Shown here: positions 1-6,878 of the stretch, in pieces
Layout: each line of letters begins with the position of its first letter
Position numbering within the stretch: position 1 is the first letter of the stretch
Assembly: GCA_000432895.1 (NCBI GenBank)
Contig: FR889440.1
Span: forward strand, 35,229 to 42,106
DNA from: Firmicutes bacterium CAG:449
Lineage (GTDB): Bacteria > Bacillota_I > Bacilli_A > RFN20 > CAG-449
Reading direction: 5' to 3'
Length of the DNA: 6,878 nt
Program-made: the position numbers and the translations under genes
The notes under the pieces: generated by a model
Told to the model about the DNA's origin: nothing
Database searches by the model: none
What the model saw: only the letters and a program-made list of their open reading frames with translations

Positions 1-696
1 ATTATTAAAAATATGAGCAACTGTTGAACAAGTTAAACTTCTAGTATCATAAGCATAGCATAAAATAAAAGCGGCAAATAAATAAGGTGGGAGATTTAAT
101 ATTTCATTTAATAAAGTTGATGAATCTGCACTATAATTAAAATGAATTAAAGCAAACACAATTATTGTAACTACATAACTAGCCACTCTATTGAATTTTC
201 TTATACTACCAAATAAACCATAACGATAAGTAAATTCTTCTACAACTGGACCAATAATAGCGACAGTAACCGTGGCCAAAAGAGGATTATTTAAAATTAT
301 ATTATTGACGCCAGTTTGATTTTGATTTTCTGTTATTGGAATGATTAATCTTAATAAATTTTGATAAACAAGAGAAAAAGCTATTAAAATTACACCAAAA
401 GCGATACCTTCTTTAATATTATCTGCTACTTTAAATCCTAATAAAAATTCTTTTACATCAGATTTATTGATAATAAGAATGATAATAAAAAATATCGTGA
501 AATAAATTGAATAATTTAAGATGACGTTAATATTCATGTTAAATTCAACTTTTTTATTAAAAATATCAACACTAAAAACCTTAAAAAGTAATTTAAATAT
601 TCCTAAATAACTAAAAATATAAACTAAAAAAGTTAATCCTAAGAATCCAATTAAAAAAATTGAAATTCTTTTTATAAAACTATCTTTTTCTTGCAT
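1..696 (-). CDS. CPBP/CAAX-family intramembrane metalloprotease (C-terminus cut by window edge)
   Basis: The window holds 232 codons, from ATG at 696 to the edge, with no stop. The protein is mostly hydrophobic, with likely membrane segments around residues 11-34, 56-76, 97-120, 139-152, 172-188 and 203-216. The motifs of the CPBP family (type II CAAX endopeptidase/Abi, PF02517) appear in order: E153-E154-x-x-x-R158; F181-x-x-x-H185; and H228-x-x-x-N232 at the window edge. The paired Glu and the His residues are the expected metal-binding and catalytic residues, so the enzyme looks intact. Family members cleave membrane-embedded substrates; in Gram-positive bacteria some act in bacteriocin immunity or maturation and others are uncharacterised. 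The substrate cannot be told here. The start is supported by an AGAGGAAA ribosome site 7 nt upstream. It is divergent from the giant repeat protein gene. Family assignment is strong; the specific role is unknown. Confidence 0.9.
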   Translation of the reverse strand, partial: MQEKDSFIKRISIFLIGFLGLTFLVYIFSYLGIFKLLFKVFSVDIFNKKVEFNMNINVILNYSIYFTIFFIIILIINKSDVKEFLLGFKVADNIKEGIAFGVILIAFSLVYQNLLRLIIPITENQNQTGVNNIILNNPLLATVTVAIIGPVVEEFTYRYGLFGSIRKFNRVASYVVTIIVFALIHFNYSADSSTLLNEILNLPPYLFAAFILCYAYDTRSLTCSTVAHIFNN

Positions 697-701
697 AAAC
701 G

Positions 702-709
702 TTTCCTCT
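702..709 (-). promoter_or_regulatory. Ribosome binding site of the CPBP protease gene
   Basis: Read on the minus strand this is AGAGGAAA. The GAGGA core lies 7 nt before the ATG at 696, which is ideal Shine-Dalgarno spacing and fixes the start. Confidence 0.8.
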
Positions 710-715
710 TTTTTT

Positions 716-721
716 AGTATA
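716..721 (-). promoter_or_regulatory. Possible -10 element (TATACT) for the CPBP protease gene
   Basis: The minus strand reads TATACT here, one mismatch from TATAAT. No good -35 sits 16-18 bp upstream. Initiation from it would start the transcript almost at the ribosome site, giving a leader of only about 13 nt. An alternative is the TATAAT on the minus strand within the 776-789 palindrome, which would give a leader of about 80 nt. In DNA this AT-rich such matches are common, so this is weak. Confidence 0.2.
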
Positions 722-775
722 AGATAAAAATGAATTTTTATAAAGTCATTTATAGTAAACAATTATTTTTTGGCT

Positions 776-781
776 TATAAT
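776..781 (+). promoter_or_regulatory. Possible -10 element (TATAAT) of the giant repeat protein gene
   Basis: An exact TATAAT, which would start transcription near 788 and give a leader of about 25 nt that includes the ribosome site. The hexamer 17 bp upstream (753-758, TAGTAA) is a poor -35. The position is plausible, but the match is cheap in such AT-rich sequence. Confidence 0.4.
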
Positions 782-789
782 ATATTATA
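776..789. repeat. Perfect 14-bp AT palindrome in the divergent promoter region
   Basis: TATAATATATTATA equals its own reverse complement. It overlaps the best forward -10 and presents TATAAT on the minus strand as well (789 to 784). It could be an operator or simply overlapping divergent -10 boxes. It contains no G or C, so chance occurrence is a real alternative. Confidence 0.3.
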
Positions 790-800
790 TTATACGGGGA

Positions 801-806
801 AAGGGG
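801..806 (+). promoter_or_regulatory. Ribosome binding site of the giant repeat protein gene
   Basis: AAGGGG ends 6 nt before the ATG at 813. A second G4 run lies at 796-799. These G-rich runs stand out sharply from the surrounding A/T and select this start. The in-frame stop TAA at 756-758, with no other ATG between, supports the same choice. Confidence 0.75.
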
Positions 807-812
807 AATATT

Positions 813-1382
813 ATGCCAAGTGTTGAAACTATTTCATTAATTCTTAATATTATAACTTATGTTTTACTTGGCCTTGTTTTAATAAAATCTTTTATTGGCT
901 TAGGTAAAGGAATATGGAAAACAACATGTTCTTTTGTGGTTGCGATTATTTTATATATTTTAGTGATATTTTTAAATCCAACATTTACTCAAATATATTA
1001 TGAAATTGATTTTTCTTTTTTGAATCAATCTTTTGTAGTTAATTCTCAAATAATTGAAGTTACTACAATTGGTGAAACTCTTAAACAGACCTTATTTTGT
1101 TTATCTAGTGAAGTGGCTAATCAAAAGTTGGCTTTAAGCACTTGTGAAGCTTTAGCTAGATCAATATTATCATTTGTTGTATTTTTAATACACATGATTA
1201 TTGTCGCATTTATAATTTCACCAATTTTTTCTCTTATTATTTACCATTTGCTTTTTAAGCATATTATTGGTAAAAACTTAACTAAAAACCATAAAATTAG
1301 ATGGGGTGGATTTTTAATTAATGGAGTAAAAGCGGTCGTAACATCTTGTTTATTGTTGTCTCCATTTACTTCTTTAGTAAAT
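813..1382 (+). other. CvpA-like four-helix membrane domain of the giant protein (residues 1-190)
   Basis: Two helices are joined by a short Gly/Lys-containing turn (G29, G31, K32, G33, W35, K36). They are followed by a ~60-residue polar loop, a long third helix (118-147), a basic loop, and a fourth helix entered through R163-W164-G165-G166-x3-N170-G171-x-K173. This order, and the R-x-G-G-x(4)-G-x-[KR] entry to the last helix, resemble CvpA proteins (PF02674), known from colicin V production and envelope functions. The sequence similarity is by eye and weak, so a generic four-helix membrane anchor is the alternative. A mildly hydrophobic stretch at about residues 303-320 is more likely an amphipathic repeat helix than a fifth membrane segment; if it did span the membrane, the predicted topology would flip. 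Confidence 0.45.
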
Positions 1383-4300
1383 CAAATTTCTACTTCTTCA
1401 GGAGATAATGTTTATTCAGGAGATAATGAAATTTTAAATGATTATATTAGTGCATATAATAATTCAATGCTTGCTAAAATATTTACATCAGTAAAAATTG
1501 ATGATAAATCATTTGATATTGCTTTAACTCAATTTGTTACAAGAAATAAAATTGAAGGAGAAGATGATACATATGTTTCCTTTATGGAAGAATTTGGAAT
1601 GCTTACTGATATTGCTTGTGAAGGATTACAAGAAGGTATTATTACTTTAGGAAACATAACAAATGATTATTCTCAATTTTTAAGCAAAGCTTTTGTTACT
1701 TTAGTTTTACAAAAATTTGCTAGTTCATCATTAGTAACTACTTTATTACCAGTTGCCTTAAGTGTTATCGTTAACGCTGATAATATTAAACAGGTTGTCG
1801 ATTTAACTAGTGTTGATTGGTACAAAATTGAACGGGAAGATGAATTAAATACTTTATCGAGTGTCTACGATACTTTTTATGATTCAGGTTTAGTTGATTG
1901 CCTTTTTGATGAAGAACAATTAAAACAGTATCAAATTAATGAAGAAAATTACCAAATCATTAAAAATACTTGTTTAAAATTAAATGATTCAGAAGTTTTA
2001 ACTGATGTTATGCCTTATTTATTAAGTTCATATGCAAAATCATTAGATGGAACTGAATTAGAAGGATTATTATCCAAAAATGTTGATGAATATTCAAATT
2101 TAGATATTGGAAATGAATTGGCTTCTGTTTGTGATACTGTTAAAACTATTTCTGAATTAGCAAATTATGCTTATAATACTCCAAGTGAAATAATTACTGA
2201 AAAAGAAAAATATTATACTAATCAAAATAATAGATATTATTTAACTATTGGTGATTTAATGGATCAAGATAGATTAAATAAATTAACTAATTTCTTAATG
2301 TCAGAAGAAGCAATTAAAGGGCAAAATGAAGAAGTTACTTTTAAATCTTGGGATGATAGAGATATCAAAACAGAAAATATTTTTAATGGTTTTGAAAAAA
2401 TAGATGAAAAGAATGAATATAACGGAATATTAGATTCAACTCTTCTTATCAAAGGATTGCCTACATTAATTGAATATGGATTAAATTCTTCTGAAGATGT
2501 AAAAAAATTAAATATTACTGATATAATTGTTGAAGAAATAAGTTCATATGATAGTGCGGATTTAAAAAATGAAGTTAGTAGTTTATTAAATATTGTTTCA
2601 ATTATTATGAATAATCCTAATTTACCTTTAGATGATAAATTCGATATATTTAATCAAAGTCAAGTTGATGAACTAAAAAAAATAACTGAATGGATTGATA
2701 AATCAAAATTAATAAAGAAAATAATTAAGCCGATGTTAACAAATCTTGTTGGTGAACAAGATATTATGGGATTAAAAATTACTGATTTTGATTTTGAAAT
2801 TGATAATTTAGGTCAAGAATTAAAAAACTTACTTGATTTAACACCAAAGATTAAATCAATTCAAGATTCATTAGCAAATGGATTAAATGGTTTCATTGAA
2901 AATAAAAAATTATCAGAAAATATTAATGAAGTTTTAATTGGAGTGTATGATTGTAAGATTGTTAATCCAAATCCAGATAATGAGGGATTAAATAATTTTG
3001 AAAAATTATTACAGACTTTATTTTCTTCTGATGAATTAATATCAAATGGTTTTAAACAATTAGATGATAGTACTTTATTAAACATTAGAAAAAAAGGTTG
3101 GAAAAATGAAATAACTTCTATTACAGATGCTTTAGGCTCAATTAGTGAATTAGAATCAGTTTCAAAATTAATACAAGATGTTAATGATGGAAAAGAAATA
3201 TCTATTCAAAATATAGATGGAAACGAAGTTAAAGTTTTAATAAATAATTTTACTTCTTCACAAATTGTTAGTCATTCATTAGGTAATATTTTGAATAAAT
3301 ATTTAAAAGAACAAATGCAATCAATGGGAATAAGTGTTGATTTTGAAAATGTCAGTGATTGGTCTAATGAAGCTGATAATTTATCCAAAGCATTAATTTC
3401 TTTAAAATCATTAGATAATAATGGTTTTTCATTAAATACTTCAAATATTAATATTTATAATTTAACAAAGTATGATAATAGTGTTAATGATTTAAAATCA
3501 CTATTAAAATCAATTTATAATTTACAATGTATTCGTGAAAAAATTGCAGATGGTACTTATGAAAATAAGTTTGGTGATCTTGTTTATAATTTAACAGAAA
3601 ATGTTTTTTCTTCATATGTAAAAGAAAATGATGTAGCTAGCATTAAAGAAGATCATAATTTTAAAGAACAAACAATTTTATTTAATGAAAATAGTTATGT
3701 TTCTTGGAATAATGAAAATTATATAGAAGGAAATAGTGTTATTGATGATATATGTGCTTTAATTGAATATATTGTTACAACAAAAGACACCAATAATGAT
3801 CTTGCTTTTTTTGAAAATAAAGAACTATCTCTAGAAAAATCAATTAACGAAAAAGAAGTTTTACAAGGATTACTTGAACGTATAAATAATATTTATATTT
3901 ATCGTAGTTTATTTTCTAAAATGGTTCCTACATTAATTGAAGACAATGTTGAAAAATTAAATATTAATGGATTAGATTTTAAATATTTAAATGGCAATGT
4001 ATTTGAAAAGCAAATGACATATTCTTTTGATCAAAAAAATAAGTATCGTGCTGATGAAATTTCTATTCGTCAAAAAGAAATAGCTAATATCGCAGATGTA
4101 TATACTTCTTTTAATAATTTTATTGATCAAATTAAAGATAATAATGGAAATATTGATTTTTCTATTGAAAGTATTTCTCAAGATGGAACAACTGATGATT
4201 TAAATCGTTTATTAGTTAGTATGGCAAAATCAAAATTGTTTAATGATATTAAAGAAAATGATAATTCAACTTTAGAAGATCATACATTCTTCCAAGAATT

Positions 4301-6878
4301 GATGAAATACATATTAGTTGAATCAACTTTATCAGAAAAAATGTCTTCTGAACAAACTCCAGAAGAATATGCTTTACAAGCTGTAAAAAGTATTAGCAAT
4401 ACAGAATCGAATAATGAATGGCTAAAATTAGAAATTGATAATTTTATTGATGCAATTAAAAATGCAAGTAAAATTTCTTCACTATTTAATGACGCTTCAG
4501 GAAATATGCTTGAAAACCTCGAACCAACAAATGTAAGTGATATGATTAAATCTTTTGCAAAATCAAAGTATTTAAACTATAAAAATGGACTTGGAAAATT
4601 ATTAAATTCACAATTATCATCCTCATTTGATGGTACAGGATTAATAATTGATTTTACTAAAGTAGGAAAAAAAGAAGATACTAGAATAAGTGAATGGAAT
4701 GAAGAAGCTAATAATTTAGGACAGTTATTAATGGATTTAAAATCATTAAATGGAAATAAAATCACTTTTGATATTGAAATTAATTCATTGAATGTTGATA
4801 CTTTAAAAAATGTTTTAACTGATTTACATGCTTTAAAAGTTGTACAAAATAATAATGAAGAATCAATAAACAATAATGGAATTGATAATTTTGGTAGTTT
4901 TATTTATACAAATATAACTGAAAAAGCTTTTAATGAGTATATTAAAGGTGATGTTATTAAAACAAAAGTTAAACAAGAGCATTCTTTAGATACAGAAACT
5001 TTCAATGTTGGTTGGAATTCCGAAATTGAAAAATTATGTAATTTAATTTCTTCTTTACAAAATAATTTTATTGATGAAAATAATCAAATTAATTTAGGTA
5101 AAATTGAAGAAAAACCAAATGAAATCAAAACTACATTGAATGCTTTAAATGAAATTTATGCATATAGAAGTTTAATTGAACCATTATTAAAATCAAAAAT
5201 TGGTGATTTAAAAAATAGTATTAACTCATTAGATTTAAATAAGGCGTATATTTCGATATTCTCTAATGAATTAGATTATAAAAAATCAGGATTTGATAGA
5301 GAACAAGAAATAACAAAAAGGAAAACTGAATTAAATGTTTTAGTTGATGTATTTACAAATAGTGAAAGTCTAGCAGATATAAATGGTAATGGATTGAATG
5401 AATTTTCTAATAAAATGAATAGTATCAAAGAAACCTTAAATTCTATTTATGCTTCAAAAATACTTACTAAAAATGAAATGGAATATATTAGTTCAACAAC
5501 TATTTTTGAAGATGCTGTTAAATTTATAATGGATAAAACAACTTTATCTAAAATGATTTTAGATAAAAATAGTTCACTTTCTCAAGATGATAATGTTATT
5601 AATAAAATTAAATATATTTCAAATGAAAAAGAAAATTTACATTGGGATAATAAAGAAAATAGTAAAGGTGAAATCGAAAAATTGTGTTCGTTTTTAGAAA
5701 TTGCTACATCTAACAATATTACTGATAAAAGTGGAAATCCAATTGCATTTGATAATATTGATCAAATAAATGATTTGTCTTCTGACAGTATAAAAACATT
5801 ATTAAATGGATTAAATGTTTCTTATCTTTGTCACGATGCTGTTGCAAATGCCGTAAATAATGTATATGAAACAGCAGGAATTTTAGATTATGCAATAATT
5901 AAAGATAATCCAATTGATGCTCACTATATAGAAAAAAATAATACTCAATTTATTGATCAAGTTGAAAAATGGTCAAATGATATTGTTCATTTGGTCAATA
6001 TATATATATTAACTAATGGAGGTAAGTTAGATTCTCTTATTAATGAAAGTAATGATAAAGTTAATGAAGGTATATTTACAAAAATACTTCCAAATGTTGG
6101 AAAACTAGAAAACCTTGGCCAAAATAAAGCGGATATCATATATGGAATTTTTAAAAAGGCCAATATAAATGAATATATATTAAAAACAAATTCTAGTATT
6201 GATTTATCGATTTCTATAGTTGAGGTTAATTTAAACTTTACATTAGATGATTATTATCGACGTGTTACTTTAGATAAATTAATTAACAAAATTGATTTTT
6301 CTTGGGATAATGAAGCAACAAAACTTGATAATTTAGTCAATGAAATAAAAAACTTAAAAGGGCAAGATTTAAAATCCTTTGATTTAAAAAAGCAAAATAA
6401 TGAAGAAAATATTATTGAATTAACATATAGCAACAATCAAAGAGGCTATTTAGCTAGTGAATTACTTTCATCTTTCTTAGAAAATAAAATTAATAGTTTA
6501 GAAAGCACAATTTCTTATAATTGGAGAAAATATAATAAGGAATTAAACTATTTATCATTTAACGAATTTGAAAGCAATGGATTAATTTATACAATTGAAT
6601 TTGCAAGTTTACTTAATGAATATATCAATAATGTTTACACTTGGTCGTTAACTGATTTTAATAATTGGAAATTATCTTTTGAGAATGCAACTTATTATAT
6701 GGGAAATAATGAATATATCAATAATGAAAATTATAAAATTTTAAATAAAACCATAGCAAACTTAAACAATAATATTTCTGAAGTTAAAATTAACGGAAAC
6801 ACAGAAATTGCTGAAAAACTTTTCGAAGCAATTACCAAAGATGAAATCACTAAAATTGATACTTTAATGTTGTCTTTA
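813..6878 (+). CDS. Giant membrane-anchored repeat protein, CvpA-like N-terminus (open at window end)
   Basis: One reading frame of at least 2022 codons runs without a stop from ATG 813 to the last base, so the C-terminus and true length are unknown. Residues 1-190 hold four membrane helices (about 5-24, 37-54, 118-147, 165-189) arranged like a CvpA-family domain. The rest is soluble, rich in Asn, Lys, Ile, Asp, Glu, Leu and Ser, poor in Pro and Cys, and probably mainly helical. From about residue 336 it consists of roughly 15 diverged repeats marked by W-x-x-E-[I/A]-x-x-L. The helix 1-2 loop (K25, K32, K36) and helix 3-4 loop (K149, K154, K158, K161, R163) are strongly positive, while the 55-117 loop is net acidic. 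By the positive-inside rule the repeat region is therefore extracellular. There is no cleavable signal peptide or catalytic motif that I recognise. Adhesion, an extended stalk or an envelope scaffold are possible roles, but none is shown by the sequence. I do not recognise a named family for the whole protein. Confidence 0.93.
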   Translation, partial: MPSVETISLILNIITYVLLGLVLIKSFIGLGKGIWKTTCSFVVAIILYILVIFLNPTFTQIYYEIDFSFLNQSFVVNSQIIEVTTIGETLKQTLFCLSSEVANQKLALSTCEALARSILSFVVFLIHMIIVAFIISPIFSLIIYHLLFKHIIGKNLTKNHKIRWGGFLINGVKAVVTSCLLLSPFTSLVNQISTSSGDNVYSGDNEILNDYISAYNNSMLAKIFTSVKIDDKSFDIALTQFVTRNKIEGEDDTYVSFMEEFGMLTDIACEGLQEGIITLGNITNDYSQFLSKAFVTLVLQKFASSSLVTTLLPVALSVIVNADNIKQVVDLTSVDWYKIEREDELNTLSSVYDTFYDSGLVDCLFDEEQLKQYQINEENYQIIKNTCLKLNDSEVLTDVMPYLLSSYAKSLDGTELEGLLSKNVDEYSNLDIGNELASVCDTVKTISELANYAYNTPSEIITEKEKYYTNQNNRYYLTIGDLMDQDRLNKLTNFLMSEEAIKGQNEEVTFKSWDDRDIKTENIFNGFEKIDEKNEYNGILDSTLLIKGLPTLIEYGLNSSEDVKKLNITDIIVEEISSYDSADLKNEVSSLLNIVSIIMNNPNLPLDDKFDIFNQSQVDELKKITEWIDKSKLIKKIIKPMLTNLVGEQDIMGLKITDFDFEIDNLGQELKNLLDLTPKIKSIQDSLANGLNGFIENKKLSENINEVLIGVYDCKIVNPNPDNEGLNNFEKLLQTLFSSDELISNGFKQLDDSTLLNIRKKGWKNEITSITDALGSISELESVSKLIQDVNDGKEISIQNIDGNEVKVLINNFTSSQIVSHSLGNILNKYLKEQMQSMGISVDFENVSDWSNEADNLSKALISLKSLDNNGFSLNTSNINIYNLTKYDNSVNDLKSLLKSIYNLQCIREKIADGTYENKFGDLVYNLTENVFSSYVKENDVASIKEDHNFKEQTILFNENSYVSWNNENYIEGNSVIDDICALIEYIVTTKDTNNDLAFFENKELSLEKSINEKEVLQGLLERINNIYIYRSLFSKMVPTLIEDNVEKLNINGLDFKYLNGNVFEKQMTYSFDQKNKYRADEISIRQKEIANIADVYTSFNNFIDQIKDNNGNIDFSIESISQDGTTDDLNRLLVSMAKSKLFNDIKENDNSTLEDHTFFQELMKYILVESTLSEKMSSEQTPEEYALQAVKSISNTESNNEWLKLEIDNFIDAIKNASKISSLFNDASGNMLENLEPTNVSDMIKSFAKSKYLNYKNGLGKLLNSQLSSSFDGTGLIIDFTKVGKKEDTRISEWNEEANNLGQLLMDLKSLNGNKITFDIEINSLNVDTLKNVLTDLHALKVVQNNNEESINNNGIDNFGSFIYTNITEKAFNEYIKGDVIKTKVKQEHSLDTETFNVGWNSEIEKLCNLISSLQNNFIDENNQINLGKIEEKPNEIKTTLNALNEIYAYRSLIEPLLKSKIGDLKNSINSLDLNKAYISIFSNELDYKKSGFDREQEITKRKTELNVLVDVFTNSESLADINGNGLNEFSNKMNSIKETLNSIYASKILTKNEMEYISSTTIFEDAVKFIMDKTTLSKMILDKNSSLSQDDNVINKIKYISNEKENLHWDNKENSKGEIEKLCSFLEIATSNNITDKSGNPIAFDNIDQINDLSSDSIKTLLNGLNVSYLCHDAVANAVNNVYETAGILDYAIIKDNPIDAHYIEKNNTQFIDQVEKWSNDIVHLVNIYILTNGGKLDSLINESNDKVNEGIFTKILPNVGKLENLGQNKADIIYGIFKKANINEYILKTNSSIDLSISIVEVNLNFTLDDYYRRVTLDKLINKIDFSWDNEATKLDNLVNEIKNLKGQDLKSFDLKKQNNEENIIELTYSNNQRGYLASELLSSFLENKINSLESTISYNWRKYNKELNYLSFNEFESNGLIYTIEFASLLNEYINNVYTWSLTDFNNWKLSFENATYYMGNNEYINNENYKILNKTIANLNNNISEVKINGNTEIAEKLFEAITKDEITKIDTLMLSL
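3351..4685 (+). repeat. Higher-order repeat block A (residues 847-1291, four units)
   Basis: The first copy of a four-unit block. Its markers, in order, are VSDWSNEADNL (W850), F920-G921 then T928-E929-x-x-F932-x-x-Y935-[V]-K937, H948, W965, IYIYRSL (1027-1033), a unit with Arg in place of Trp (R1086), a T-L-S-x-K-M helix (1172-1177), and ISN before W1203. Each has a counterpart in block B in the same order. Confidence 0.6.
4686..5960 (+). repeat. Higher-order repeat block B (residues 1292-1716, four units)
   Basis: The second copy. Its markers are ISEWNEEANNL (W1295), F1360-G1361 then T1369-E1370-x-x-F1373-x-x-Y1376-I-K1378, H1390, W1401, IYAYRSL (1448-1454), an Arg-for-Trp unit (R1503), T-L-S-K-M (1577-1581), and ISN (1602-1604) before W1611. 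The offset to block A falls steadily from 445 to about 405 residues, as expected for a collinear ancient duplication with small losses. The outer edges are approximate. Confidence 0.6.

Larger units (their letters stand above)
1818..6557 (+). repeat. Degenerate protein repeats, about 15 units of ~85-120 residues
   Basis: The unit opens with [W]-[N/D/S]-x-E-[I/A]-x-x-L-x-x-[L/I/V]. A variable loop often containing N-G or D-N follows, then a helix of the form L-x-x-L-x-x-I, then a second helix often with [L/I]-x-x-x-[L/M]-x-P-x-[L/V]. Trp or an equivalent position occurs at residues 336, 432 (Ile), 513, 584 (Leu), 676 (Leu), 763, 850, 965, 1086 (Arg), 1203, 1295, 1401, 1503 (Arg), 1611, 1720, 1831 and 1904. 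Clear examples are DWSNEADNL (849-857), EWNEEANNL (1294-1302), GWNSEIEKL (1400-1408) and SWDNEATKL (1830-1838). Units are highly diverged, with almost no DNA-level repetition, so the array is old and unlikely to be phase-variable by slippage. The unit boundaries before residue 760 are less certain. Confidence 0.7.

Noticed and set aside
697..812. Possible riboswitch or small RNA in the divergent region
   Set aside because: The region is only 116 bp, almost all A/T, with no GC-bearing stem and no recognisable conserved RNA element.
2264..2452. Short minus-strand open frame with its start codon inside the giant gene
   Set aside because: It lies antisense within a continuous, clearly coding frame. 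It has low-complexity Ser/Phe/Leu-rich composition, as expected from the complement of Asn/Lys/Glu-rich codons, and no family resemblance.
2861..3085. 74-residue antisense open frame
   Set aside because: Same reason: a Ser/Phe/Asn-rich complement of the repeat-coding strand with no recognisable domain.
3987..4181. 64-residue antisense open frame that looks hydrophobic and Ile-rich
   Set aside because: The hydrophobicity comes from reading Asn/Asp/Lys codons in reverse. It overlaps repeat block A fully and has no independent support.
4577..4873. 98-residue antisense open frame, the longest of the short ones
   Set aside because: It covers the well-supported repeat unit around W1295 on the other strand. 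The Phe/Ser-rich composition is typical of a shadow frame.
6254..6436. 60-residue antisense open frame
   Set aside because: It is antisense to the SWDNEATKL repeat unit, and there is no evidence of coding selection.
1818..6557. CRISPR-like or DNA tandem repeat array
   Set aside because: The repetition exists only at protein level with strong divergence. There are no identical direct repeats with uniform spacers.
6614..6726. 20-bp direct repeat (6614-6633 and 6707-6726), in frame, 93 bp apart, encoding NEYINN twice
   Set aside because: It uses very common codons in a biased protein and does not follow the ~105-residue period. It may be a coincidence or a small local event, and is not evidence for a mobile element or phase-variable tract.

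Overview
The window is very AT-rich (roughly a quarter G+C by eye) and holds only two genes, transcribed away from each other. Both are cut by the window ends. All 17 tryptophans in the large gene are TGG, and I see no in-frame TGA in either reading frame. That fits a low-GC Bacillota or Mycoplasmatota lineage that keeps the standard code (for example an Acholeplasma-like organism or an uncultured Bacilli/Mollicutes relative), rather than Mycoplasma or Spiroplasma, which read TGA as Trp. The lineage is an inference; no marker gene is present.

Left end (1-696, minus strand): a CPBP/CAAX-type intramembrane protease with all three catalytic motifs visible. Only its extreme C-terminus is missing.

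697-812: a 116-bp divergent intergenic region. It holds a clear Shine-Dalgarno sequence for each gene, weak promoter candidates, and a perfect 14-bp AT palindrome that places TATAAT on both strands.

813-6878 (plus strand): one uninterrupted reading frame of 2022 codons that is still open at the window edge. Residues 1-190 form a four-helix membrane domain laid out like a CvpA-family protein. Charge distribution predicts that everything after the fourth helix lies outside the cell. The remaining ~1830 residues are soluble, Asn/Lys/Asp/Glu/Ile-rich and probably helical. They are built from about 15 highly diverged repeats of ~85-120 residues, marked by a W-x-x-E-[I/A]-x-x-L motif. A block of four units (residues ~847-1291) aligns collinearly with the next block (~1292-1716), which indicates an old segmental duplication.

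The most notable content is therefore a giant, probably surface-exposed, membrane-anchored repeat protein with no function I can assign. It sits divergently beside a membrane protease. A functional link between the two is only a guess from their shared promoter region.
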